Of a stretch of DNA of 64,000 nt, positions 1-7,764 are shown one piece after another. Position numbers and translations under genes: made by a program. Position 1 is the stretch's first letter; each line of letters begins with the position of its first letter. Location: contig NZ_CP118574.1 of assembly GCF_028898845.1 (NCBI RefSeq), positions 8,791,001 through 8,855,000 on the forward strand, read 5' to 3'. The notes beneath the pieces were generated by a model, which was given only the letters and a program-made list of their open reading frames with translations, was not told where the DNA came from and did not search any database. The stretch is from Streptomyces sp. WZ-12. Lineage in GTDB: Bacteria > Actinomycetota > Actinomycetes > Streptomycetales > Streptomycetaceae.

Positions 1-100
1 TCTCGTCGATGCGGTGGACGGTGAGGTCGCCGACGGTCCAGGAGGGGATGGTGGGGCCGGTGTGGTTGGCGGTTTCGTCGGTGGAGGGAGTGCGCATCAT
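1..100 (-). CDS. N-terminal fragment of a probable MBL-fold hydrolase
   Basis: Only the first 33 codons are present; the gene runs off the left edge of the window. The start is the ATG at 100-98 (a second ATG follows at 97-95), preceded on the minus strand by an AAGGAAAGG ribosome-binding site. The visible end of the peptide, SWTVGDLTVHRIDE, is the kind of first beta-strand seen at the start of metallo-beta-lactamase-fold hydrolases. No metal motif is inside the window, so this is a family guess. It is divergent from the amidase operon and may share its regulatory region. Confidence 0.5.
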   Translation of the reverse strand, partial: MMRTPSTDETANHTGPTIPSWTVGDLTVHRIDE

Positions 101-180
101 GCGTCCTTTCCTTCTCGCTCTTCCATGCTCTGTCGTGGCTGGTCCGTCGTGCCGGAGTGGAGCGGGGCGTGAGCGGAAAA

Positions 181-250
181 CTAAAAGCAATCCGTTTGCG
201 TTAAGTCGAGAGTAGGGCCTATCGTCGGTTAAAGCAAACAGTTAGCTTTT
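181..250. promoter_or_regulatory. Divergent promoter region with TetR-like half-sites
   Basis: This AT-richer stretch lies between the MBL-type gene (minus) and the AtzG/amidase pair (plus). TTTGCGTTA occurs at 195-203 and is repeated at 1958-1966 in front of the TetR gene. A second inverted element, AAAGCAA at 231-237 facing GCTTTT at 245-250, lies next to it. I infer that the TetR protein encoded at 1985 binds here and controls both directions. Confidence 0.45.
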
Positions 251-311
251 GATTGTGGGCGTGCTCGCACGCCGTGCAACGGAGCAACGGAACGATCAGG
301 AGAAGCCCCTC

Positions 312-527
312 ATGCCTTTGCCCGCCGCCGCACTCACACCTCCGGAGGCCGCCCGTTGGGCCGCGCGCTCCGGGCTTCCGCTGCCCGACGATCGCCACGA
401 CGCGGTGGCGGCCGTCGCCGCCCACATCCACTCCGTCGTCTCGACCCTGCGGGAGCTGGATCTCGCAGACGTCCCGCCCGCCGCCTCGTACCGCGTGGGG
501 GAGGAGAAGCCCGATGCAGCCGCATGA
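312..527 (+). CDS. AtzG-like small protein (DUF4089 type)
   Basis: This 71-residue acidic protein sits directly before and overlaps (14 nt) an amidase gene. Start ATG 312 follows AGGAGAAG at 298-305; an in-frame upstream start at 249 has no such site. The middle of the protein (LPDDRHDAVAAVAAHIHSVV and the following LRELDLADVPP) resembles AtzG/DUF4089 proteins. AtzG is a small partner that forms a heterotetramer with the 1-carboxybiuret hydrolase AtzE in cyanuric acid breakdown. By family and position I infer that it is the small subunit of the amidase encoded next to it. The substrate here is not known. Confidence 0.75.
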   Translation: MPLPAAALTPPEAARWAARSGLPLPDDRHDAVAAVAAHIHSVVSTLRELDLADVPPAASYRVGEEKPDAAA

Positions 528-1908
528 ACTCTCCCTCGCCGCCGCGGCGGAGGCGATCCGTGCCCAGGAGCTGTCCCCCGTCGAGCTGGTGGACTCCGTG
601 CTCGACCGCATCGAGCAGGTCGAGCCACGGCTTGGCGCCTATGTGACCGTCACCGCGGAGCTGGCCCGCCGCTCGGCGCGCTCGGCGGAACGGGAGACCG
701 CGGACGGCCGGTTCCGCGGCCCGTTGCACGGAATCCCCATGGGGCTCAAGGACCTGATCGATGTCGCCGGCATCGCGACCACGGCCAGTTCCCGGGTCCG
801 CGGCGACCACCGCGCGGACGAGGACAGCACGGTCGCCGCGCGCCTGGCGGCGGCCGGCGCAGTGCTCGTCGGCAAGACCCACACCCATGAGTTCGCCTAC
901 GGACTGACCACCCCTCAGACCCACAACGCCTGGGACCACAGTCGGACCGCGGGCGGCTCCAGCGGTGGCTCGGCCGTCGCGGTGGCCGCGGGAGCCGCCG
1001 GCTTCGCCCTGGGGACGGACACCGGGGGATCGATCCGGGTGCCCGCCGCGCTGAACGGGATCGTCGGCCTGAAGCCAACGTACGGCCTGGTCCCGCGGCA
1101 CGGAGTCACCGCGCTCTCCTGGTCGTTGGACCACGTCGGCCCGCTCACCCGCACCGTCGAGGACGCGGCCCTGGTCCTGCCCGCGCTGGCCGGCCCCGAT
1201 CCGCGCGACCCCGCCTCCCTGGCCACACCCCTCGCCGCACACCTCCCGCCCAGCGGCACCGACCTGACGGGACTGCGCGTCGGCGTCCCCCGGAACTACT
1301 TCTTCGACCGGGTCGATCCGGATGTCGAGGCCGCGGTCCGGCGCGCCATCGACCAGTTGGAGACGCTCGGCGCACGGCTCGTCGAGGTTGAGATTCCCCT
1401 GACGCGGTATATCCAGGCGACCCACTGGGGGTTGATGGTCCCCGAGGCCACCGCCTACCACGAGCAGACCCTCCGGACCGTTCCCGACCACTACGGCGAC
1501 GACGTCCGCATCCTCCTCGAAGCCGGGGCGTTGATGCCCGCCGGTGACTACGTACGCGCCCAGCGCGCCCGCACCCTGATGCGGCAGGAGTGGGGGCGCC
1601 TGCTGGAAGAGGTCGATGTGATCGCCGCCCCGACCGTCCCGATAGCCGCGGTACCGGCCGGCCAGGAGACGGTCTCCTGGGCCGACGGCACGGTCGAGAG
1701 CGTCTCGGACGCCTATGTGCGGCTCTGCGCGCCCGCCAACGTCACCGGACTGCCGTCGCTGTCCATACCGGTGGGCCATGATCGGGCGGGCATGCCGATC
1801 GGCATGCAGTTGCTCGGGCGGCCTCTCGGCGAGCCCCTGTTGCTGCGGGCCGGCCACGCCTACGAGCAGTCCGAGCCGGCCCGTGCGCTCGCCCCGGTGG
1901 CGGCGTGA
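514..1908 (+). CDS. Amidase signature hydrolase, AtzE-like
   Basis: 464 residues, the usual length for the amidase signature family. The start ATG 514 lies inside the end of the AtzG-like gene and follows GGAGGAG-type bases (GAGGAGAAG, 501-509). The Lys-Ser-Ser catalytic set is complete: Lys79 in GLKDLIDVAG, the cis-Ser at about 149 in GGSSGGSAVAV, and nucleophile Ser173 in GTDTGGSIRVPA. With the AtzG-like partner the nearest known relative is AtzE (1-carboxybiuret hydrolase), but other amide or ureido substrates are equally possible. It probably forms one transcription unit with the small gene, and the following TetR gene is likely its regulator. The cytoplasmic location is inferred from the lack of a signal peptide. 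Confidence 0.88.
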   Translation: MQPHELSLAAAAEAIRAQELSPVELVDSVLDRIEQVEPRLGAYVTVTAELARRSARSAERETADGRFRGPLHGIPMGLKDLIDVAGIATTASSRVRGDHRADEDSTVAARLAAAGAVLVGKTHTHEFAYGLTTPQTHNAWDHSRTAGGSSGGSAVAVAAGAAGFALGTDTGGSIRVPAALNGIVGLKPTYGLVPRHGVTALSWSLDHVGPLTRTVEDAALVLPALAGPDPRDPASLATPLAAHLPPSGTDLTGLRVGVPRNYFFDRVDPDVEAAVRRAIDQLETLGARLVEVEIPLTRYIQATHWGLMVPEATAYHEQTLRTVPDHYGDDVRILLEAGALMPAGDYVRAQRARTLMRQEWGRLLEEVDVIAAPTVPIAAVPAGQETVSWADGTVESVSDAYVRLCAPANVTGLPSLSIPVGHDRAGMPIGMQLLGRPLGEPLLLRAGHAYEQSEPARALAPVAA

Positions 1909-1947
1909 GGCCGGGCGGGCGAGGCGTCCGCGCCCTGCGCCCGCTAG

Positions 1948-1964
1948 ACGCAAGAGTTTTGCGT
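1948..1964. promoter_or_regulatory. Palindromic operator before TetR gene
   Basis: Perfect 6-bp arms ACGCAA / TTGCGT surround a 5-nt spacer, ending 20 bp before the TetR start codon. The right arm with its flank (TTTGCGTTA) is identical to a 9-mer at 195-203 upstream of the amidase pair. This fits autoregulation by the TetR protein plus control of the amidase operon. Confidence 0.6.
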
Positions 1965-1984
1965 TAGGGGCTTAGGGTGATGGT

Positions 1985-2548
1985 ATGAGTCCCCGACCGA
2001 TGGTGCGCCCCGGCGGCCGCAGTGCCCGGGTTCAGGAGGCGGTCCACGCCGCCGTGCGCGCACTCGAAACCGAGCTGGGCCGCGACGCGTTGACCGTGCC
2101 GCTGGTCGCCGCACGGGCCGGAGTCACCCCGTCGACGATCTACCGGCGCTGGGGTGATCTGCGGGAGTTGCTCTCCGACGTGGCCGTCGAGCGCCTGCGC
2201 CCGGAGTCAGCGCCCGAGGACCGCGGCAATCTCGCCTCGGACCTGCGGACGTGGGCAGAGCACTTCCTCGACGAGATGGCGTCGCCACCCGGCCGCGCCT
2301 ACATCCGCGACGCACTGCTCGGCGACCCGGACGGTAGCAACGCCGGACAGTGCTCCGCCTACGCGGCCGACCAGATCGACATCATCCTCGCCCGGGCCAC
2401 CGACCGGGGCGAGCAGGCGCCCGACGTCGACGTGGTCCTCGACCACGTCGTGGCCCCGATGATGTACCGCATCCTGTTCCGCCCCGGCCCGCTCGACGCC
2501 GAGTACGCCCACGACTTGGTGGCCGGACTCCTCGACGAACGGGCGTAG
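1985..2548 (+). CDS. TetR family transcriptional regulator
   Basis: 187 residues. The N-terminal 65 residues carry a TetR-type helix-turn-helix: LTVPLVAARAGVTPSTIYRR followed by WGDLRELLSDV. The remaining helical part is a ligand and dimerisation domain of the TetR_C type. Start ATG 1985 lies only 20 bp after a palindromic operator, so autoregulation is likely. It follows the amidase gene in the same direction and is closed by a strong hairpin at 2549. The ligand is unknown; by position it may be the amidase substrate or product. Confidence 0.88.
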   Translation: MSPRPMVRPGGRSARVQEAVHAAVRALETELGRDALTVPLVAARAGVTPSTIYRRWGDLRELLSDVAVERLRPESAPEDRGNLASDLRTWAEHFLDEMASPPGRAYIRDALLGDPDGSNAGQCSAYAADQIDIILARATDRGEQAPDVDVVLDHVVAPMMYRILFRPGPLDAEYAHDLVAGLLDERA

Positions 2549-2595
2549 CGGCAGCCCCTGACCTCCCGGACTTCATGGGAGGTCAGGGGCTGCCG
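2549..2595. terminator. Bidirectional hairpin terminator
   Basis: A perfect 19-bp stem (2549-2567 with 2577-2595) and a 9-nt loop sit between the convergent TetR gene and the isochorismatase-family gene. The stem starts right after the TetR stop codon. It is symmetric and so should serve both genes. There is no long U-tract, as is common in Streptomyces. Confidence 0.85.
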
Positions 2596-2608
2596 CCCAA
2601 CGGCCGGA

Positions 2609-3193
2609 TCAGCCGTGGGTCTTGGCGAGAAGCTGCAGGATCTCCTCGGTGGTACCGCGCTCGCCGAGCCGGGGGAAGATCTTGCCGATGCTGTGCTGAT
2701 GGGCGTCCGCGTCCAGGTCGGTCATGGCATCGGTGGCCAGCGTGAGGTGATAGCCGTGCTCGTGCGCGGTGCGGGCGGTGGACTCCACGCCGATGCTGGT
2801 GGCCACCCCCGTCAGTACGATCTGGGTGACGCCCCGACGCCGCAGGTGAAGATCGAGGTCAGTGCCGTAGAAGGCCGACCAGTTGCGCTTGGTGACGGTG
2901 ATGTCCCCCGCGTGGCCGGCGAGTTCGGGCACGATCTCGTCCCAGCCGGCGGGCGGGGTCTGGGAGTGGCGCGGCTCCTCGGCACGGCCCGGAACGACAT
3001 CGGCGCCGTCGGGGGCGAAGCTGACGCGGACCAGGACGACGGGCAACTCCCGGGCGCGGAAGGCGTCCGCGAGCCGGACGTTCCGCTCGATCACCTCGCT
3101 GAGGGTGTGCGGAGCGCCCGGCACGCCCCGCAGGCCGTTCTGAAGGTCGATGACGACCAGGGCGGTCTTGGGGTCAAGGGTGCTGACGGTCAT
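2609..3193 (-). CDS. Isochorismatase-family (cysteine hydrolase fold) protein lacking the catalytic Cys
   Basis: 194 residues with the alpha/beta fold of the isochorismatase/nicotinamidase superfamily. Asp16 in VVIDLQNG and Lys102 in TVTKRNWSAF are the two conserved catalytic residues. The third position, normally Cys in GxxTxxC, is Gly135 in GVATSIGVESTAR. Such a Gly is known in true isochorismatases (EntB, PhzD) and in the uncharacterised YecD-like group, which this resembles more closely by motif. It therefore should not act through a Cys acyl-enzyme. It is monocistronic, facing the TetR gene across a terminator, with the MFS gene upstream on the same strand about 130 bp away. Confidence 0.82.
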   Translation of the reverse strand: MTVSTLDPKTALVVIDLQNGLRGVPGAPHTLSEVIERNVRLADAFRARELPVVLVRVSFAPDGADVVPGRAEEPRHSQTPPAGWDEIVPELAGHAGDITVTKRNWSAFYGTDLDLHLRRRGVTQIVLTGVATSIGVESTARTAHEHGYHLTLATDAMTDLDADAHQHSIGKIFPRLGERGTTEEILQLLAKTHG

Positions 3194-3322
3194 GGTGGGG
3201 TCTCTTCCTCAATACGTGAACTACATGCTGAGTGCGGGTACTTGGGTATTTCGTGTGGTGCGGGATGGGGGTGGTGTGGTGGGTGGTGCGGAGGCGCGGA
3301 CCTGGGGCGGCCCGGCTGCCGA

Positions 3323-4870
3323 TCAGCGGCCGGCCTCCCGACTCCCCGGAGACGAACCGACGTTGCCAGCATCAGCATCAGCATCAGCATCAGCATCAGC
3401 ATCAGCATCAGCATCGGTGTCGGTGTCGGTGTCGGTGTCAGCGTCTGCGTCGGCATTCCCGGCCCGACCGATGCGGTGCAGCGAGCGGTCGGCGACGCTC
3501 GCCACCAGGAACAGTGCGGCGGCGACGAGCAGTAGCCAGCCGAGGTTGTGCAAGCCATCTGTCGTGGCGCCGTGCCGGAAGAAGGCGGCGTTGGCGGCCG
3601 AGGCCGCGAGCGCACCGAGGTAGGTGAAGGTGCGCAGCAGTCCGGCGGACGACCCCATCCGGGCCGGATCGGCCTGGGCGTACAGCGCGTTCTGATTGGC
3701 CAGGCCGTTGAGCCCCTGCGGAATGCCGACGACGGCGGCGATGAGCGCCAGCAGCCACAGGGGGCTCGCCGCGTCGGCGAACAACAGGGCCGCACAGCCG
3801 ACGAGTTGGACCACGGCCCCGACGAGCAGTTTGCCGCGCACCGCGGCGCGCCGGCCGGTGATCGCGGTGATCACCACGGCCACCGCCGACATCGGCAGCA
3901 GGAGCAATCCCGCCGCTTTGGCGCTGAGCGAGCGCCCCTCCTCCAGCCACTGAGTGAAGCCGTACAGGAAGGCGTAGGTCGTGGTGTAGGCGAGCAGTTG
4001 ACGGCCGTAGGTGGCCAACAGTGGGGCGTTGCCGCGCAGGACCCGGAGGTCGACGAACGGCTCGGGCGTGCGCAGTTCCCGCACGGCGAACGCGGTGCCC
4101 GCCGCCGCGCCGAGCACCGGCAGGTACCAGGTGCCCACCCGCGGGTCCATCAGGAAGAGCATGAAGGCGGTGAGCGTCACCGCGAACAGTGCCATCCCGG
4201 CGACGTCCGTCCGCCGTGCGGGACGGACGCCGCTGACCTCCTTGAGGGTGGCTAGGCGCGGCAGGTGCAGCGCGCCCAGCACCAGACAGGCGGCGGACAG
4301 CGGCACGTTGATGCCGAAGATCAGATGCCAGCCGCCCGCGGAGATCAGCAGTCCACCGACGGTCGGGCCGATGACGGCGATGACCTGGCCGCAGACGGAC
4401 AGTGCGGCGAGGATGCCGCTGGGACTCTTCAGGCCCGTGCGGTCCGACTCGGCGCGCAACAGGAACATCGACGCCGGATAGGCCGCCGACGTACCGAACC
4501 CCAGCAGGACGCGGGAGCAGATCAGCACGCCCAAGTTCGGGGCGAACACCCCCAACAGGCCGGCGATGCCCACCAGTGCGGTGCCGATCAGGTACAGCAG
4601 GCGGGGCCCGTAGGAGTCCACCAGCCGCCCGATGACCGGTTGGCCGACGGCGGTGGCGAGGTAGAGCGCGGAGACCAGCCAGGCGGTCTGCGCGGGTGGG
4701 GCGCCGAAGGACTGCCCGATGGGGATCAGGGCCACGGCGAGCATCGAGGAGTTGACCGGGTTCAGGATCGTGCCCAGGACCATCGGCGCGATCAACTTCC
4801 GGTCGAAGCCGGATCCGTCGCGGTCCGCGGTGTGCCGCGATGCGCGCGGGCGTATGGCGGGCCCCGTCAT
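3323..4870 (-). CDS. MFS multidrug-type exporter with Asp/Ala repeat tail
   Basis: 515 residues with roughly 12-14 hydrophobic segments. MFS signatures include the loop GRLVDSYGPR after TM2 and GFGTSAAYPASMFLLRAES further on, typical of drug:H+ antiporters. The C-terminus after about residue 475 is a soluble run of alternating Asp with Ala or Thr encoded by a hexanucleotide repeat, which is not part of the transporter fold. The start at 4870 overlaps the stop of a 30-codon ORF (ATGA) and has no clear ribosome-binding site of its own. It is divergent from the TetX-like monooxygenase, so efflux and modification of the same toxic compound is a reasonable guess. Confidence 0.87.
   Translation of the reverse strand: MTGPAIRPRASRHTADRDGSGFDRKLIAPMVLGTILNPVNSSMLAVALIPIGQSFGAPPAQTAWLVSALYLATAVGQPVIGRLVDSYGPRLLYLIGTALVGIAGLLGVFAPNLGVLICSRVLLGFGTSAAYPASMFLLRAESDRTGLKSPSGILAALSVCGQVIAVIGPTVGGLLISAGGWHLIFGINVPLSAACLVLGALHLPRLATLKEVSGVRPARRTDVAGMALFAVTLTAFMLFLMDPRVGTWYLPVLGAAAGTAFAVRELRTPEPFVDLRVLRGNAPLLATYGRQLLAYTTTYAFLYGFTQWLEEGRSLSAKAAGLLLLPMSAVAVVITAITGRRAAVRGKLLVGAVVQLVGCAALLFADAASPLWLLALIAAVVGIPQGLNGLANQNALYAQADPARMGSSAGLLRTFTYLGALAASAANAAFFRHGATTDGLHNLGWLLLVAAALFLVASVADRSLHRIGRAGNADADADTDTDTDTDADADADADADADADAGNVGSSPGSREAGR
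3369..3452. repeat. Hexanucleotide tandem repeat in MFS gene end
   Basis: Plus-strand units are seven GCATCA, then one GCATCG, three GTGTCG, then GTGTCA, GCGTCT and GCGTCG. It encodes alternating Asp and Ala/Thr residues at the C-terminus of the exporter. The 6-nt period means copy-number changes by slippage would keep the reading frame. Confidence 0.95.
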
Positions 4871-4959
4871 GCCCGGGCTGCCTGGTCCGGCAGCGTCATC
4901 GCCTCGATGAGCATGTGGAGTTGCTGCTCTGACTGGAGGCCGTCGCGACTTTTGCTCAT
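4867..4959 (-). CDS. Small 30-residue ORF translationally coupled to the MFS gene
   Basis: ATG at 4959-4957 is preceded by GCAGGAC and the ORF ends in TGA overlapping the ATG of the exporter (ATGA). The MFS gene lacks a clear ribosome-binding site of its own, so this ORF probably delivers ribosomes to it. The peptide (MSKSRDGLQSEQQLHMLIEA, then ten more residues) has no family I recognise. It could be a leader peptide or the remnant of a lost regulator gene. A TTGACA hexamer lies about 32 bp upstream. Confidence 0.45.
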   Translation of the reverse strand: MSKSRDGLQSEQQLHMLIEAMTLPDQAARA

Positions 4960-5061
4960 GTCCTGCACGCTAAATATGTTCAACCTGGATTGTCAATATT
5001 GCCTGATCAAGTGGAGTTGGTGAGGGGTGGTGCTGCGGCCTGGCAAAGGTTGACCAAATGG

Positions 5062-5080
5062 AAAAGTTGAACTGTTGCAC
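5062..5080. promoter_or_regulatory. Candidate TetR site upstream of monooxygenase
   Basis: The motif AAAAGTTG-NAC-N-GTTG-NNC is found here and again at 7625-7643 in front of the TetR gene at 6978-7592; 14 of 19 positions agree. It lies about 90 bp before the flavin monooxygenase start. I infer a shared binding site. Confidence 0.4.
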
Positions 5081-5170
5081 TTTCGTGCTCGTTGGACCTA
5101 CGGTGAAGGAGGAGGCGCCACACCTGCGCCTGCCGAGGGGCGCTACACCTGCGCCCACGGAAAGGACCCC

Positions 5171-6391
5171 ATGACGACGGACAACCCACGCATCGCGATC
5201 ATCGGCGGCGGACCCGCCGGGCTGCTCTGCGCGCGCATCCTCCAGAACCACGGCATCGAGCCAACCGTCTACGACGCGGACGACGCCGTGGACTCCCGCG
5301 ACCCCGGCGGGACGCTCGACCTGCACGCCGACTCCGGCCAGATCGCCCTGGAGGACGCCGGACTGATGGACGCCTTCCGGGCGTTGGCGCGCCTCGAAGG
5401 GCAGGCCAAGAGCCGCCGCGACCACCACGGCACCGTGCTCGCCGGGTTCGTCCCCGACGAGGGGGACGCGGCCGCGCCCGAGATCGACCGCGGGCAACTG
5501 CGGGCCATGCTGCACGCCAACGTGCGCCCCGGAACCGTCCGTTGGGGCCACAAACTGCTCCGGGCGACACCGACCGACCGCGGGGTGCACCACCTGGAGT
5601 TCGCCAACGGCGCGACCGCCGAGGTGGATCTCGTGATCGGGGCCGACGGCGCCTGGTCGGCGGTGCGGCCCCTGTTGACCGATGAGGTGCCGCGCTATCT
5701 GGGGGTCGCCTTCCTCGACGTCCGGTTCGACGACGTCGATGCCCGGCATCCCGCGGTCGCCGCGCTCGTCGGCGACGGGCATCTGTTCGCCACCGACGGA
5801 GACGGCCGCGCGGTGATCGTCCAACGCAACAGCAACGGCGTGGTCCGCGGCTATGTGGCGTTCCGCGCCCGGCCCGACTGGGACGTCCGGGCCGGCCTGG
5901 ACCTCGCCGACCGTGCGGCCGTCCGGACCTTTCTGCTAAGGGAGTTCGGCGGCTGGTCAGCAGAGCTGCACCCGCTGCTCACCGACAACGACGGCGACTA
6001 CGTCCCCCGCTCCTTCTGGGCCCTGCCCGCCCCGTTGACCTGGGACCGCGCCCCCGGCGTCACCCTGATCGGCGATGCCGCCCACCTGATGGCGCCCTTC
6101 GGCGGCCACGGCGCCAACCTCGCCCTGCTCGACGGCGCGGAACTCGCACACGCCCTCCATGAGGAGGCCACCGTCGAGGACGCACTCGCCCGCTACGAGG
6201 CGACGATGTTCCCCCGCTCCGGAGAACTCGCCGTGGGCGCCAACACCGGGCTGGAACGGTTCTTCGCCACGACCCCGTCGGACGCCCCGCACCTCCCGCC
6301 GGACCACGCCCAGGAGCACCGGAACTACCAAGCCAGTGCGGCGGAGTACCGACGCCGACGGGCCGAGGAGCGGACCGCGCGGGGGCGCTGA
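5171..6391 (+). CDS. FAD-dependent monooxygenase, TetX-like
   Basis: 406 residues, a single-component class A flavoprotein hydroxylase. The N-terminal dinucleotide motif GGGPAG (residues 12-17) follows RIAII. The segment GGTLDLHADSGQIALEDAGL and the second FAD motif GDAAHLMAPFGGHGANLALL match the pattern of TetX tetracycline-inactivating monooxygenases. Start ATG 5171 has GGAAAGGA 6 nt upstream. The divergent MFS exporter and a nearby TetR gene suggest a xenobiotic or antibiotic response. Whether it acts on tetracyclines cannot be told from sequence; many Streptomyces homologues are uncharacterised, and it may instead be a tailoring or detoxifying enzyme. Confidence 0.87.
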   Translation: MTTDNPRIAIIGGGPAGLLCARILQNHGIEPTVYDADDAVDSRDPGGTLDLHADSGQIALEDAGLMDAFRALARLEGQAKSRRDHHGTVLAGFVPDEGDAAAPEIDRGQLRAMLHANVRPGTVRWGHKLLRATPTDRGVHHLEFANGATAEVDLVIGADGAWSAVRPLLTDEVPRYLGVAFLDVRFDDVDARHPAVAALVGDGHLFATDGDGRAVIVQRNSNGVVRGYVAFRARPDWDVRAGLDLADRAAVRTFLLREFGGWSAELHPLLTDNDGDYVPRSFWALPAPLTWDRAPGVTLIGDAAHLMAPFGGHGANLALLDGAELAHALHEEATVEDALARYEATMFPRSGELAVGANTGLERFFATTPSDAPHLPPDHAQEHRNYQASAAEYRRRRAEERTARGR

Positions 6392-6537
6392 GGCGCGTGC
6401 GGGCGCGGTGACGGGCCGCTGGCAGTGCGGGAGTTGCGGGCGTGTACGTCTCGTCGCCGGTCGGCATGGGTCGGGCTCGGCGCTGGGGAGCGTTGGAGGT
6501 CTTGCTCACGATCGCGAATGCGGCATAACGTATCGGA

Positions 6538-6903
6538 ATGGTGCAAAGCGCTGTGAAGGATGTGGACGGCTATCTGGCCGAGGTGCCCGATGAGCGTAAG
6601 GACGCCCTGGTCGAGCTGCGGCAACTGTGTCGCCGGGAGCTGACAGGCTTCACGGAGGTCATGGCCTACGGTATGCCCGCATATGAGCGCGACGGTGTCG
6701 CCGAGATCGCCTTCGCCAGTCAGAAGCAGTACGTCTCGTTCTACCTGATGCGCAGCGATGTGCGTGAGGCGTTCGCCGAACGGCTGGCGGGGCAGGACAT
6801 GGGCAAGGGATGTCTGCGGTTCCGCCGGGCACAGGCCATCGACTTCGGTCTGCTGCGTGATCTGCTGCGAGCGACGGCGGCCCGGCCCGGCACAGTCTGC
6901 TGA
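6538..6903 (+). CDS. DUF1801 family protein
   Basis: 121 residues. The pattern VDGYLAEVPDERKDALVELR, then GFTEVMAYGMPAYERDG and YVSFYLMR, is that of DUF1801 (YdhG-like, sometimes called iron-chaperone-like). The biochemical role of the family is not established. No ribosome-binding site precedes ATG 6538, and TAACGTAT lies a few bases upstream, so it may be transcribed as a leaderless mRNA. It is convergent with the TetR gene. Confidence 0.8.
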   Translation: MVQSAVKDVDGYLAEVPDERKDALVELRQLCRRELTGFTEVMAYGMPAYERDGVAEIAFASQKQYVSFYLMRSDVREAFAERLAGQDMGKGCLRFRRAQAIDFGLLRDLLRATAARPGTVC

Positions 6904-6977
6904 CGCTGGGCCCGGCGCTCGACTGCGATCAAGCCGAACGCGCCCCAGCTCGCCAGCCCGCGGCCAACCGCCGCCGG

Positions 6978-7592
6978 CTAGCTTGCCGCGTCCCGTCGCC
7001 CTTCCGACCAGCCCCGTTCGAGCAGGGCGAAGGCGCCGTTGACGGCGGCCTCGGGGTCGGGGCTGCCGTGGCCGAGGTCGCGCGCCTCCAGGGCGAAGTG
7101 GGCGAGCGCCCGGCACATCGGGTCGTCGGCGGGCGCGCCGCTCTCCTCGGCGATCACCGCGGCCAGATCGATCTCGTGCTGCATCCACATGTGCCGCGCG
7201 TAGGCACGCAACGCCGGGGTGGCGTCGACGAGTTCGAGGAGTTGGACGAAGCGCGGATCGGCGTCGGCGCCCTTGGGGAGCCGGGCGCGCAGGACGTGGT
7301 CGCGCAGCGCGCGGGGAATGGACTGCCCGGCCGGCCGCTCGCGCACGGCGGCGAGCAGCGCGGCCCTGATCTCGTCGCCCTCGTCGAAGACCAGCGCTTC
7401 CTTGCTCGGGAAGTGCTTGAACAGCGTGGTGGTGGAGACGTCGGCGGCCTCCGCGATGTCCCGGATGCCGACCTGGTCGTAGCCCCGCTCCGTGAAGAGC
7501 CGCAGGGCGGCATCGGCCAGCGCCTGGCGGGTGGCGGCCTTCTTGCGCTCGCGGCGACCCAGCGGTGCGTGCTCACTCGCGGTATCGGTCAT
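6978..7592 (-). CDS. TetR family transcriptional regulator
   Basis: 204 residues with an N-terminal HTH (residues about 15-62: ATRQALADAALRLFTERGYD, then QVGIRDIAEAADVSTTTLFK and HFPSKEAL). The C-terminal domain is helical. Start is the ATG at 7592-7590. A motif in its promoter (7625-7643) resembles one upstream of the TetX-like monooxygenase, so it is the likely regulator of the monooxygenase/MFS pair although a DUF1801 gene lies between. Confidence 0.88.
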   Translation of the reverse strand: MTDTASEHAPLGRRERKKAATRQALADAALRLFTERGYDQVGIRDIAEAADVSTTTLFKHFPSKEALVFDEGDEIRAALLAAVRERPAGQSIPRALRDHVLRARLPKGADADPRFVQLLELVDATPALRAYARHMWMQHEIDLAAVIAEESGAPADDPMCRALAHFALEARDLGHGSPDPEAAVNGAFALLERGWSEGRRDAAS

Positions 7593-7624
7593 CTCCCCAT
7601 CCTATGGGCGGGATGACCAGGGCA

Positions 7625-7643
7625 AAAAGTTGCACGGTTGAGC
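7625..7643. promoter_or_regulatory. Candidate TetR autoregulatory site
   Basis: AAAAGTTG followed by CACGGTTGAGC lies about 33 bp upstream of the TetR start. It matches the element at 5062-5080 at 14 of 19 positions. The function is inferred. Confidence 0.35.
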
Positions 7644-7764
7644 CCAGTGTGAGCCCGGGCCGACGTGAAGCAACTATCCGTCTGTGGCGAGCCGTGACCA
7701 GTTGGCCCCCGCAGTGTCCTTTGGTGGACATGTCGGGGGCCGGTCCGGATGCGTGGTGGGCTGG

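Noticed and set aside
334..1953. A 539-codon minus-strand frame opposite the amidase
   Set aside because: Shadow frame. The amidase on the plus strand has a complete Lys-Ser-Ser set.
3369..3452. Possible CRISPR or other spaced repeat array
   Set aside because: Units are contiguous hexanucleotides without spacers and encode a protein tail.
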